Shown piece after piece: positions 1 to 14,026 of a stretch of 64,000 nucleotides of DNA. Position numbers and translations under genes: made by a program. Every line of letters begins with the position of its first letter. Position 1 is the stretch's first letter. The notes under the pieces are model-generated. The model saw nothing but the letters and a program-made list of their open reading frames with translations. It had not been told where the DNA came from and did no database searches. The DNA is from Chaetoceros tenuissimus. Lineage: Eukaryota; Bacillariophyta; Thalassiosirophyceae; Chaetocerotales; Chaetocerotaceae. Location of the stretch: positions 1,240,001 to 1,304,000 of the forward strand of contig BLLK01000022.1 of the NCBI GenBank assembly GCA_021927905.1. Reading direction: 5' to 3'.

Positions 1-3000
1 GCTGCTGAGTTATGCAAACGTTTCAATACGAATTCGAATGGAAAGTCATCCTATCAAGCGTGGTAAGTCTTGAAATATTTTATTCTTTGTGATTTGCATG
101 ACATATCAATTACTAATATAATCATTTGAAGCTGTGCCTGCAATGGTGGAATTCATATTTCTACTGCACCAAGTTTGTCTCCTGCTTTGTTTTTTGGAGA
201 AGAGTGTCGTTTGAATGAAGAATGTAAAAGTGGTGTTTGTGGTGATGGTAGTGAAATAACGAGTTCTATATTTCATGGCAAACTCTTGTTCAATAATGAT
301 GATACTGAGGTCTTTGGTGATACTGTGCTTACTCTGTTTCCCAGTGGCCATTTGAAAGATTTTTCCAGTGGACAAAGTGTTAATGCAGAAGGCTGTACCG
401 CTTCAACACATTGGCGTCTTTCTATGGAAAGTACACAAAGTGATTGGGTAGTTGTCAGAGTTCGCATGTATTCAGGATCAGAAGAATTGATACCGGTTAA
501 TTTGTCTGCATCAAAAACTTACAATTATAATGGTCGTTATTCTATAAACAATGTCTTGAGTGATAATGATGCAAAGTTTTGGTATGGAAAGGCACCGACT
601 GACAACAAGTATTTCATTGGCTTTGAATTCTCAGAACCAACTTGTGTGAGTAAGGCACTTTGGAAAAATTCGTTTGCAGGTTTCGCAACTGGTGAAGTAA
701 AACTGGAAGGGAAAAGAGGAAATGAATGGATTGAGTATGCTGCAAAGAATCCAGGAACAGATCAGAGTAAACTCGAAGTATTCACCATTAATAAGCAATT
801 TCAATTGGGCCTTGCGAATGTCCCGTTGCAAGAAGATTCAGCGAAGTGGACAAAGGTTCCAATCGATGGAGGCAGTTTTGCCCTTCAAAATGTTGCTTCA
901 AATCAATGCATCACATCCCCAAGTTCTTTAACTGATTGCAATTTATCAAACTCGGCGCAGTTTCTACGTCTAGAGCCAGTTCCACATCCAGTACAGAGAT
1001 GTGCTCCAGATGTAAGTCCATGATTTATTTTGAAATAATCGTGCTTGTCAAAAATCTAAATATCTCCATCATTTTTACCACACAAAACATAACAGGATGA
1101 GTATTCATGTGAGGACATCCCTTCCTGGAAAGTTGGTGGAACCTCCATCTATGCCAATATTACATGTGCCGAAATTTCTTCACTTCCACTCCATTCGGAT
1201 TTCTGCCTTGCCATTTTGAGCCTCTCGGATGGATCCTTTGACGGTAGGACAATTAGACAAGCATGCTGCGCTTGTGGTGGTGGGAGTTATATCGACATCA
1301 ATACAGCATCCCCATCGCTCTCTGCAACAGATGCACCATCTGTATCTCTTCAGCCAACCATGGAAGCTTATCCATCAACTAATCCGACAACAAGTCCATC
1401 AGAATGTAAAGATGACCCTCATTGGTTCTTTGACAAAGATCAGAAACTTGGTTGCAAACATATCGATTCCTTAGCACTTTGTGATCGATTCGGAGCTACG
1501 ATTTACAATAAAAAAACAGCCTTCCAGGCATGCTGTATTTGCAATGGAGGGAATCATATCTCTGTTTCACCTAGTGCGCAACCAACTACTTCTCAGAAAC
1601 CTTCGTCAACTCCTTCTGTATCAATAGAACCAACCTCGAAGCCAAGTGTATTGCCATCTATCAACCCAACCGTATCAAATGCGCCTTCGGATAGACCATC
1701 TGGTTCTATTCCTACAATTTATGATGGTAAGGCATGTAAGTATAATATTGAATGCTTATCAGGGACATGTGAGATTGAAGAGGGTGAAAGTACTGGGATA
1801 TGCAAACGTGGTGTAAGTTTATTTTTCATGATTTACTTTTAATAATGATCAAACATTGAAGCCATACTAACAGCCTTTGTAAAGATATTGAGAAGGGCAC
1901 CTCCATCAACAGATTATGAGTTGGAAGTTAATACAAAGTATTTTTCTGCAGACAGCTCTCATTACTTGATTTTTGACACCGGTGGCTCTGACAACATTGG
2001 AGGTAATCTCTTCTTGAGGAAAAATGAGAATGATGAAGTCATTTGGCAAGCGCTGACTCAAAACAGCGATGTCGACACAGTTTTCTTGCAAACAAATGGA
2101 AACCTTGTCATTTATGATAGTAATCGAAATTCGCTTTGGACGACCGTGCTCAGTTTGCTCCAAAAGTGTCAGGGAAATTGTGAGGGTGACGAAAATTGCG
2201 CAGATGGACTTGTTTGTTACGACCATTCTCCGTCTCCAACAAATATTCCTGGATGCTCTGGTTTCAATTATGGTGAAACTAATTACTGTGTAGATCCTAC
2301 CATCACAGAGCATAGAATTGAACCCCTAAACAACCTTGCCACAAAGAGTGGCTATTTAAAACTTCGCCGACCCTTAGAACTTTGTGAAGGACATTGCGAA
2401 GTCGATACAAACTGTAGAAATGGTTTGATATGTAAGGAGCAAGATAGCAATGGGTCAGTTGAGGGATGCTTTGGTGCAAGCCCTAAGGAAGGTTGGAAGT
2501 ACTGTACTTATCCCTCTTTAGCTGTGATCGACAATACAAACTCGGATTTATCATTGCGTAGTATAAGCGACAGTTTCTTGAGAATTGATAACTCAGGCGT
2601 CTTAAAGTTGTACAGCAAGGGTAATGGACTCATCTGGGATTCAAATGGTGGTGTGACAAGTCAGTTAGTTCCCTGTGAAAGCTCATGTGAATTTGACGAA
2701 TCATATGATATATCAATTGCAACTGCAAGAGATATTATTTTCGCAGGAAGTTACAGTCACGTTGATTATGCTATTGATGTGGAGGAGTCTAGTGATTCTG
2801 GACTTTTTGTCACAAGCAACTCCATCCAAGTGAAAGGAACTATTTCCGAGGCGTATGAGTTTCTGAGTCCTCTGCACGTTGATTCAAGTACTTCTATTTC
2901 GTTCAAGTTTGGGATTGCTGATGGTGTTAAAGGCTTTGCTTTGTGTGTTGATGATGGCATAAAGAAAAGAGTACAAAGTGATGGAAGAGTATTGTCCCAT

Positions 3001-6000
3001 TGTCTTGCTTTAGGTGGATCTAGTATTTCTGAGGTTCTCACAACATATGCAACAGTAGAAGACATGGGAGGCACCATCCTGTCACCAGATCAAAATACCA
3101 CTGAAGTAGAGTTTGAGTTATCCAGGCTTTTTCCATCTCGGATTGGAGAGATCAAGTACCTTGGCATTCTGCAAGTTATGAATGACAACTTCTTTACTGA
3201 TGATTCATATTCATTGATTCAAGATATTTCGTTTATTTACAATTCGGACACGAACAGAGGGCTTAATCAAGTCTCGAACGATATGTGTGTTTGCAAATCA
3301 GACGAGCTTGCTGCTACCATTGAACCCGGCCTGCATCATAGCTGCAAAGCAGTAGGAGATTTTTGTACTTCTGCAAAAAATATTCTAAGTGAAATTACCA
3401 AGAATGAGAAAGAGCCATGCTCCACTCATTCAGAATGTAGATCTGGAATTTGTGGAGATGGAACCAACAAAGTCTGTTCGTCAGAGGTAAGGGCATTGTT
3501 CACCACCTCTATATTTATTTTATATTAGTCTAATTCCCTTTTGTTAGGATTTGACAATCAGAGAAAAGGATTTCCCAATTAGAGATCTTGAGGCACCAAG
3601 TTTTATTTGTTTTCAATTTAAAGTTAAGTCATGGTCAGCAAGTAAAACGTTGGCTGAAGCCGAAGGTGGGACTCTAGCATCTATTTATTGTGAACAGCAA
3701 AATATTCAAGTGATGAATATGATAAGTAGCATAAACTTCAGCTCATGGATTGGCGGTAATGATGCTGTTGCTGAAGGAACATGGAAATGGACTGATGGTA
3801 CAATATTTTACAACGGTGAAGAATCTGAAGAAAATCTATACACCAATTGGGTTGGCGACAACCCAGACAATGCTAATAATAACGAAGATTGTGTAGCAAT
3901 ACGCACCAGTGGAAAATGGAACGACATTCCTTGTACATATTCATATCCAGCAGTGTACCAATCTGATACTCCAATCGAGGATCTTACCTGTCAACCATAC
4001 TACCGTAAGTCATTTTGTTTGCTATTTCCTAATCTGCTTCACCCTTCTCAACATATTTTCTATTAATATTTGTCTTTAGCATGCCCATTATCAAACAACG
4101 AGAAAAAGAAAGTTTGCGAGTCGGGATGTCAAAGTGATGACGACTGTGAGGGAGAATTAAAGTGTGATATGAAAGACAATATTGAGGTGGAAGGTTGTCT
4201 AGGGATTCGTCAACAAGGATTCGGTTATTGTTATGAGGAGCCCGAAACTTTTGATATAACTTGGGAAGGTTCATATGGAGATAAAAATACCTTTGTTGGG
4301 ACTCAAGGTGGATCTATTGTTTCATCAAAGACTAGCATTCATTTGTATGGAAATGTTTGGAAAGCTTACAGACTAAAGAAGCCATATACCGTGACTGGTA
4401 ACACTCATGTATCATTCAAATTCAAACTGACCAAGGAGGCTGAAGGACATGCTATTTGCTTTGACGACGATACAGAGCCTGACACCTACGGAGGTTTCCA
4501 AAAGAGGTGTATTGCAGTGGCAGGTACTGAGTACAATTATTGGAGTAATAATCACGTCTTCAAAACAGAAAAATTGAACACTACTAATATCGATGAGGAA
4601 CCAGTTGAAGTAATCCGTCAAGTCAAAATTGGTCATTTTTTCACTCGAAAGGAAAGTCAAATCAATTTTATTGGGTTTGTACAGGATAATGATGGCGATC
4701 CATACAGTGGAATTTCTTCCTTTTGGGATATCCAGTTTTATGAAGAAATACCGGTAAGTTTTGGAAAAGCAGTCTTTTGACTTCATGTTTATCAAATGCT
4801 AACTTTTCCTTTAAAGAATTCATCATGGACACTGTTTCAGACACCATCATCTGAAAAAGATTATAATGAGTTAGAGGAGACTGCAATTGTTCTTAGTACT
4901 GCTGTTTCATATGACAAGGAACTAGAAGCTGCTCTGGTCAAGGAATGCCTAAAATCTGACCGCAGTGAGGATGTGAAACAAAGTTTAGAGAAAATTACCT
5001 CCTTTGAAGATGCCAACACACCTCTTAGAAAAGTCAAATGTATTAAACAAAGTCGCTGTAAGCAATTGGAGCTCTACTCAGATATGAAGAAAAGTAAAAC
5101 TTTATTGGATACTTCAAAAGAACCTGAAAAATTAAACCAAGATCCCATCATCCTGGCTAGTTTGATGGCATTTTTACATGGTGAACCCATTCGTTCTGCA
5201 ACAAACATTGAAGTTTTATGCCCCCCAGATTCTCTTGCATCAAATTTGAAGTTAGATGAAGAACATGTTGAATATTTTATGATCCAGAACCAAAAGTTCA
5301 GTAATGGTTTTTTTACTGTCTTGGATTGTGTTAAAACACCCCTCCTTTTTCTTTATGGAGCGGACACGGATCGATCCTTCAAAACATTTTACCTAAAAAA
5401 TAATCGGCTTCACAGCACATTGTGTGGAGATAAAATGGCGCTTAGTTGTGATGATGGTGAACTATTATTCTCTCCTACAAAGAATGACGGGACGCAACAA
5501 TTTAATTTTGACAAAAACAGTGGGACGATAAAAGTGAATGACTGTTTTCTCGTGGCCTTTGCGGGGAGCTTTGTTCTTCCGTATGATTATGTAACTAGTT
5601 CTAATCGTGAATTCTCTTGGAATATGATTCTTGTGGAGAGAAGAATAACAAGGGAAATATGGTGCAGCAGTCTAATTTCATCTGCTGGATTATCCATAAA
5701 CAATACCGACACTAAGGAAACAGGCCAAATTGAAAACATGTCAGACGAGGCAGAATGTAAGGAAGGTTATTATGTTGCAGGTTATAAATGTGGGGACATT
5801 CTCTGCAACAGCTTCAGTCTAATTTGTAAAAAAGTTGAGGTAAGAAAGTATCGCCATGAAATATTTACTCTACATCATCTATATCATTTCTAAAGAAGTT
5901 TTCGTTTATATAGATCATCCCACATTACCAAGTCAAGACATCATTGAAAGTCTACTCCAAAGCAAATGATTGGGGTGAACCTACTTCAGATAACCAACTC

Positions 6001-9000
6001 GAGCTTTATGATCATGTCGTCTCTAATGCGTACAAGACAAAAAATGTTTGTATCAACACTGCAAACCTTGCCATTGATGGCGACGGACTTGGATTTTCGA
6101 TTGCAAATGAAAATATTTTCTTCTACGATGCTAGTAAATTTCGGAATTATAAAATCAATGCTGATGGATCGATCAAGGAAGGGTACTCGACGTTCATCAG
6201 TGAGAGTTGTGGCAACTCTATCGAGTTGAAAGATGCGCGCCAGAAACCATCCATTTTTGCTGAACCCAAATGCGCTCATATATTTGATAAAAAAGTGGGA
6301 GCCATTAGCGCCCCTTCGACTTCCGTTGATGGTACACCAAATCATGGTGCAATTGCATTTTATCATAAGTTTGGTGATGATTCATCTGCATGGCAACTTC
6401 GAGGGGAAATATACGGGGACACCAATGAGACAAAATTAGGTGAATATGCTGTGGAATTTGAAGATGAACATGATTTGAAAGTAATTTCAAATAATTACCA
6501 CGTCAACTATGTTAGCGATGTTTTGGTAAGTGCTTAGACTACCGTCGAGGAAGAAATCATTTGAATTGAACTAATCTGTTATCATCATTACAATCGCTAT
6601 AGAATGAATGCCCTCTCCACGCGAAAAAGAATGGCACAGATTGTTACTGTATTGATGGATACATTGCCGTCAATGCTGATAACTCGTTGACCAGAAGAGT
6701 AAAAGGAAGTGATTATTGCGCACTTGCTTTTTTCTCTAGTCTTGTCATCAATAAAGTACAAGATGATAAGAGTTATATCAATATTACAATTACGAATGAT
6801 GAACGAGGTTTTCCCACAGATGAAAAAAAAACTAATTACCTGGAAGACTTGGAAAAAAAAATTCATCTCCAACAATTCAGCGAAGGATCTAATAATCCAG
6901 AACAAATCAATTTAGCCTTGAATGAGAATTTCAAAGTCTATGAAGATCCAAGTAGATCAAATACTACTGTTACTTTCATAGGTTTAAATCCTGGTAGAAA
7001 GTACATTGTAACCTTTGCAATACCCGATCGTGTAACGTTTCCCATTGTCCCCAGCTGTTCTTGTGAAGCAATTACTGGTCAAGATCAAACAGGTAGACCT
7101 AAAGATCTTACGATAACTCAGAGCAGAGGTCATGTACTTTTCGATTTCATTGATAATTCAAAATGCGAGAGTGGTTTCAGTTTCTCTCGTTTTGAGGGAT
7201 ATGCTGAGTTTGTTGACGATAGTAGGCGTGCTACAAGTTTCACGAATGACTTCTCTTATCAAGCTCCAAAGCAATGTACATCTAGAATTACCCCCGAGAT
7301 TGAGGCGAGTGACGATTTGAAGTTATCTCGATTGGATGTTGGGAAGATTTATTCTTATTGCGTAAGATCAATTCGTAAGGGCAACTACATGGACGTGGCA
7401 GTTAATGCAAAAGAGATGAGAGCACTTGCATCGTCATCCGCGATATGCAGTATCCATAGAATTAACTGGGAGTCTTCCTTAGTTGGTATGGTCACAACTG
7501 ATCCAGATGCTGGATCTACTGCAATTCAAAATGTTGAAGTTCGTTGGCAGCTTCTATCCGGGGAAGGAAAGGACTTGTCATGTGCAAATTGTTCAGGCAT
7601 CACAAAAACAAACAAAGGAGGTACATTTGAAATTTACATAAAGATTGAAGACGAGCCTATACTTTATGGCAAAAATGATGAAGATATACCAATCAAACTT
7701 TTCTTTTCAAAAAGAACAAAGAGTAATGGGAATGAAATCGATCATAGATTTCTTTGTAACGATGGGCAAGATATCTGTGATGATGAGACAGGGTATGTAA
7801 CATATCTGAAGCATCTCCATTTTGATGCACCATTCCACGCATATGACGATACAAGTGTTCCATTCACTGGGAAAGTGATAATTCATGGAACAAAGTGTCC
7901 AATTGTAGGTGCAAATATATGTCTCCAACATCATTCCGTAGCAGCGAGAAATAATGAGCAAAATGTCGGGAACTTATGCGTTAAAACAGATTCAAATGGA
8001 GAATATATTGCCCCTGCTGTAATTGGCAGTGTCATTTATGGAGTTCGGATTGAATACGAAGATCATGAATTTGAGAGAACTTTTGATAATAAATGGAATT
8101 ACGATGCAGGGGTGCAAATCACTGAAGGGGGATTTTATGCTAACAATGATTTCCAAGATATTTCTAAATCACGTTTGTTTGTACAAGGTACGGTACAATG
8201 ATTTTCTTTTGCAGATATTTTCTTTTCAATTGACTAAATTCCCAATCATTGTAGTTGCTGGTGGAGTATGCGATTTGCCCTTAGGTACAAGTTTCATAGA
8301 AATTCGAGTCAAGGGCTGTCACAAAGATCTACATGAAGGTGGATACTTAGAAGATTCATTTGAACAAAATGGTTATGAGCAGGTTTACAATAATGTACCT
8401 GCTCACTTCCTCGAAGTTAAGGTATTAGAGGTACAAAATAAAAATGTGAAAAGTACTAGTAATGTGAATAATTACTTCAATGGAGATGATCCAATTGTGA
8501 GATCTATTAATCTCATATCCGCAGAGGAAGAAGACAAACTAACTAACAAGGCATTGAAGAGAGACGAAAATGATTCCGCTAACGCTGGGACTCCCGGTAG
8601 AAATGTAGAAGATCTAGCTTCTCTCAAATCTTCCGAAAAATTGAAAGAAACTGTTCGTTTTCAATATGATGGTGAACTCAAAATGGATTTTTCGGTTGAT
8701 TCAAGTGATGATAAACTTGCTTGCGAACGCAATGTTACTGATACGGAGTCGTTCCATGTCGTGGAATACATGGACATCATCAGCATTGATATTAGTCTTA
8801 AATTTGAAATCTACGAAGGTCTCTACTGTAACTTAGTAGATACAGAAAAGCATAAACTTTCTATCGAATCAAACCTTGGTATGGATAGAAATGCTGGTTT
8901 CGAACAATTTTTTGAGAAGCTACCAAGTGACGAGGAAAAAGAATTGATATCAATATGTTCTTCAATTGCTGCACCTGGTAGACAAGCAAGTGGCGCATGC

Positions 9001-12000
9001 TTATTGGAGATTGAAAGCAGCAAAGAGTTCTCTGGTAAAAGGGGATTGCAATTGGTAGTTGGTAGACCAAATATCAGTAGTCCATATACAAAAAATGTCA
9101 TAGTCAGGGTGGTCGGCGCAGACAACGACGTTGATGATCACACTGCAGAATTCTTTGTTGAGGGTCTCTTTTCGAAAGGACTGTAAGTTATCGTTTGATT
9201 AATGAGTCATGTACTTTTTTGGTACCTCAAATTCTTTTCCTTCTTCTACTCATAGTGGGGACTCATTTGCGTTACCAACTTACGAGCCTATTATGATTAT
9301 TCGAGATCCACCGGTAGGTTTTCAATAAAATTTTCTCATTAGTTTCAATAGATAGAAGAAAAGTATTTTGTACTAACATTTTTGAAGGGCGGAACATCTG
9401 TTGCCTCATACCAAAATATTAGAACTTCACTTCGGATATTCCATACTTTAGATAGCACAGGGTCTCATGGAAATATAGCGTTAAAAGCTGGAATCACATT
9501 TGAACCAGACACTGACATTTGTAAGTTTTGCAATCATTAGAAGGTTCCTGCTTAATCTACAATAAATTCACATCATTTTAAACAGGCGCCGGAGGAGGAC
9601 TAGGTGCAATCATGATAACTTGTAAAGAAACTGTCGGTGGAGAAAATGATGCCGGTTCAGCAACAAAATATGATTTGAGTACTGGTAGTGCCAAATCCTC
9701 GAGAGACATCACCAATTCGTTTAGCACGACATGGAGTTATGAGACTAGGTAAGTTTTAATCGCATTTTAGTGTCCTTTGTATTGAAAAAAAGTTTACTCA
9801 GTCTTTACTCATATAATTGACAGTGATGATCCTCAGATGTAAGTTTAGGTATACTCAAGACACAATATTTCTTAGTTTTTAATTCTTCTTACAATTTAAA
9901 ATTGTCATAGTGCGGGTGAAGACTCAGACGTATTTGTCGGTGAGTGTTTTGAGTTAATTGTAAATTTTAATCTCTGGGCCATTGAAAAACTAAATTTATT
10001 TTGAATACAGTTCCAAACCTCAATGTCTTTTTTGAAGAAGTATTTGTTGTAAAGTGGAATAATGAAACATGCAAAGAAGATTTGGATACTAATGGAAAAT
10101 TTCCATCCTCCTTTATATTTGACCTCAAGGCTGAAAGCAGCAAACCAGCTTTATCTTTTTATTCTCGACATCACATCAAGACCACAAAACTGCCTGAACT
10201 CTACAATGCATTGTCTGCCCAAGTTGATACAGCTTCCGCGGTTGGAAAGTCATATTATGAAGGTGGAGTTGATGTCTGCTGCAAAGAAGGTGAAGGATTT
10301 TGTGAAGAGAACCAACCCCGTAGAACTTGCAAACAAGTGGATTATTATAAAGAACTGGATAAATATGGCGACTTGGAAACAGCCATTATCCGCTGGGAAA
10401 AAATATTGTTTGATGCTGATGAAACCAAAAAGAAGATTGTCGGCAAGAAAGGAGGCGGCTCTACTATCCTCAATTGGTTCAAGACTGAACAGGAAAAACA
10501 ATACATTGAGAAACGAATCGATACCGACCCAATAATGAAAGGGAATGTGATAATAGACACGGCCTACTCTGGTATTTCTCCTCAAACTTTGCAGGATTTA
10601 GCAGTACCATTAGATCCTTATCTTACTACAGAGGATACTAAAACCCTTGAGAGTGATTTGAAAAATACGAATAGAATTCAATTTAGTGGTTCCAGTGGAG
10701 TTTACTCAATGACACTTGACAGGTCATCGTCAGAAGCAGTAGAAACTATGCAATGTGCAAGACCTGGTATCCAAGACGTCATGCACAAAATAAATACTGT
10801 CTTGTCTTATGGTAACCCATCTTCACTTATCGGTTTTGCTTATGAGGGTTATCAGGCGAGAAAGGAGAAAATAGCAGGACAGCAAAAGGAAATAGAAAAA
10901 TTGAAAGCTGATGAAGAGGAAAGAAGACGACAGGCAAATGAAAAATTTGTAAAAGGATATGAAGACAGTAAAATCGAAAAGGGAAACACCAAAGCGAAAG
11001 CAAGCATATTTGAAAAAATAGCCAAGGAACAAAAGGAGGATGTTGAAAGAAATAAAGCAAATAGACCTGCACCTCCTGGTACACCGGAGTATTCTACAGA
11101 TAAGAAAGCCCAAACGCTAGCAAAGGAATATGAAAGACAAGAACAAAGAAGTGATAATAGTTTGAAAGATCGACAACAAATAACTGCTGCAGAGTCTGCT
11201 ACTAAAGCTCAAAGTGGTTACAAGAAAGAAAGCTTTGCTAAGCTTGCAGCAAATAAATTTGCAATTGCATTTACGTCAGCGCCAATGTTAATTGCCTCGT
11301 ATTTTGCTGGATGCGACTATACTATGGAGAGCGGAGCTGAACCTGCTGATCTAGAATACGGCGCAAGTGCCTTTGGAGTTGGAGTTGAAGTTGGAATGGC
11401 CGGAGGTAAGTTTGCCGATTTATGACATTTTTCGAACAGGCAAGTGTGCTGAAAATCTCTCCAATTTCAGAGTTCGCTGTTATTGTAGAACATGAATCTT
11501 CCAAGACCGACACAGAAAGTGAAGAAACTAGTGTTTCTTTTTCCTTAAGCGATCCTGACATTGACGATGAGTTTGTGGTTGATATTTACTATGACGAAAT
11601 ATACGGTACCTTTGTCTTCAACACAGTAGGTGGTAGAAGTAAATGTGTTTGGGAGGCTGGAACAGGAAGGAGTGAAGACCCAAAATTAATATTACAAAAC
11701 CCGGCCTCTTCTTTTATCTATCCAGATGAGAAAATGGTCTTTGAAGTAGAGATGACGAACTTGGGCAGAACAGGTGATAGCTTTTTTTATGTAGCTCAAG
11801 AAGCGACAAGTAGAAATTTAGATGTATGGCTCGGAGGAACTGATAAGGTTAATGAGAATGGCGTTGTTATTCAACTTTATAAGGAAGCTCCAGTGATCAA
11901 ACAGATTATCATTTCAAGGGGACTTCTCGCAGGAGGTGAAGAAGGATACGAATTTCCCGCGTTGCAGTTGACCTTGAAGAGTAAATGTGAAGCTGATATG

Positions 12001-13629
12001 AATACACGTCAGAATGAAAAAGATGGAATGTATGTCACCATCCCTCTATACAATCAACGCAATGAGAAGAAGGAAAAAGTATTGAAGTGGATTCAACCTT
12101 GTCCCGAAATACATTGGAGTGGTGCATTAAGACGAGAAAGATCATTCCTTGTGAACAAGAACATAGTTCAGAGCAGTAATGGAAATAAACTTTTACGGAT
12201 TGAAACATTCAATCCACTTGCTAGTAGAGGAAAAAATTTTGCACAAATTCAAGCAGATGGTTTATTGGGAAATATTTATCTTCGCTTCAGAACAAAAGGA
12301 TCAAATGTTTGGAGTTTAGCTCAAACCTCTAATATAGAAGGGAGTCTCACTGATATGGATTTCTTGGCAGAAGGATTAGATTTCCAAGAAGATAACTACG
12401 GATTTGCATTTCTTCCTTGGAGACTTGATAACGTTTTGCAGGGGAAACTCGAAATAAAATTGGAAACCAAATGTAAAGCTCCAAATGGTGCACCTGACAA
12501 TGTGAAGGGATATAGTGAAGAAATAATATCTGGTGTATATGATATCGACCCACCAGAGCAATACGGAAGACGAGCATTGCCACTACGACATGATATCCTG
12601 TTTGGCGAAGAGATTCAAGTTTTATTTACTGAAAGCATTTGGTGTGAGAAGCCTCAATTATTTGATATTCAAATTGATATTGACGGGTTTATGTCGAGTC
12701 TCAGGAACCAAAATCTTCAGATTAATTGCCACGATAACTTGCTTGGATTTCAACTAAAAAATGTGCGCCCGGAGGATATCGCTGGAAAAGAGTTTACTGT
12801 GAAAATAACTGGAGTTGAAGATATGGCTCGTAATGAGATTGAGAATGCTATATCCTTCACAAAACGATTTGCCAACTTGGATCTTGATAGCGCTTCGACA
12901 ACATTCAAATTCACAGTAAAAAATGTGACTTGTTCAGAAGAGAGTGCTGAAGCACAATCTGACGTAGTCAAGACAGAGATTTCATCAAAAATTGGATTGA
13001 GTTCCGAAGAAAGGATTCATATTCACAGTTTGCTCTGCCTCGATGGCTCAACTATTATTGCAGATGCAGAAATTTTGCCCGAAGAGCAAGAAACTAGTCG
13101 TAGAAAGCTCAGTAACCTCATTTCGAAGAATTCCAAGAAGAATACGTATGAACTTGTAAATGATTTGAAAAACAATGTCGAGAACAGGCCTAATTTAGAG
13201 ACCGAAGCAAGAGCTCTAAAGGAATCATCCGACGTGAGATCATATTCTGTCAGTGCCATAGTAATCAATCCATCTGAGAATGACAAGTTGAAATTTAGTA
13301 GCAGTAAGGATGAGCTACTAGAAGAAAATGCTCTGAGATCATATAATCCCGAAGAACAGCTTGTGAGTAGTAACATCGAAATAGATTTCAATGGTAATCC
13401 TTCAAAAGACTGGAGAGATGATAAAGAAGAGCTAGTTTCGAAACTAGCCCACCTGGAGGCAAGACTCTTGCAAGAAAAGACAAAAGAAGAGATGCAAGAT
13501 AGGCTCTTAAAGGAAAAGGAAAGTGAAAAAGAAGAGATGAAAGAAATGCTTCTTGCTCAAGGGTTGATGTTTTTGGTCGTTGGCTCTCTTGTAGCATTCG
13601 CAGTCCACAATTTTCATAGAAGAAAATGA
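1..13629 (+). CDS. Giant multidomain lectin-like type I membrane protein (5' partial, 17 exons in window)
   Basis: Seen: seventeen exons keep one frame across GT-AG junctions: <1-62, 132-1011, 1096-1812, 1885-3486, 3548-4004, 4080-4753, 4817-5839, 5914-6525, 6603-8187, 8255-9182, 9256-9313, 9388-9520, 9586-9748, 9824-9838, 9911-9939, 10011-11405, 11471-13629, giving 4163 residues. In order: a Cys module ending QACCxCxGG three times (exons 1-3); a PSxxPS linker; CxxxxECxSGxC modules; two bulb-lectin-like stretches and two CxGxCxxDxxC modules (exon 4); a C-type lectin-like domain with WIGGND and WND-type motifs (exon 5); a third CxGxC-like module and a sandwich-like domain (exon 6); an EGF-like Cys cluster (start of exon 9); a carboxypeptidase-regulatory-like repeat near residue 2450; a charged coiled coil (exon 16); then a C-terminal coiled coil, one hydrophobic segment (LMFLVVGSLVAFAV) and tail HNFHRRK. 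Inferred role: extracellular adhesion or glycan binding at the cell surface. The start and signal peptide lie outside the window. Confidence 0.88.
9824..9939 (+). other. Pair of microexons (15 nt and 29 nt) in the giant gene
   Basis: Exon 9824-9838 (15 nt) and exon 9911-9939 (29 nt) each have a preceding AG and a following GTAAGT or GTGAGT, and they restore the frame exactly between 9748 and 10011. Joined, they read through the peptide SDDPQIAGEDSDVFVVPNLN, which continues smoothly into the large downstream exon. Confidence 0.85.
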
Positions 13630-14026
13630 ACAAATCAAAATTAGGCGAGATTTTAGCTAATGTTCTGTACTTAAAACAGTTTATTTCATTTTATTTTATT
13701 ACTACACTGTATTATACTTCTGTATTTCTTCCCCTGTTACCTTCATTGGATGCCGCTTACATGTTTTTCGAAATACAATGTCATCGAGTTTTTGTCGGAT
13801 CAATGCGGAGCTGAAAATGTACGTTTTCCAACAATGACAAGCCATTTTGAAAAGTCACGTTACAAAGTAGTAAAACAATACAATGTAAGGTACCGAACCT
13901 TGCTTACAATTACTTCAGCACTGACCACCGGTGCTCAAATTTCGTTTGGTATTTGAAAGATCTGCATTACTCCTGACGTTCTCTGATATCTATACTACAT
14001 TACTTGTCATATCATAAATAAACCAA
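13630..14026. other. Convergent intergenic region, no gene seen
   Basis: This is AT-rich DNA between the stop codons of the giant gene and the ankyrin gene, which converge here. It should hold both 3' ends. Short frames in it have no recognisable composition, and no RNA gene or repeat was seen. Confidence 0.5.

Noticed and set aside
13626-13956. Two short frames after the giant gene stop codon
   Set aside because: They overlap each other in different frames in the expected 3' UTR and show no protein-like features.
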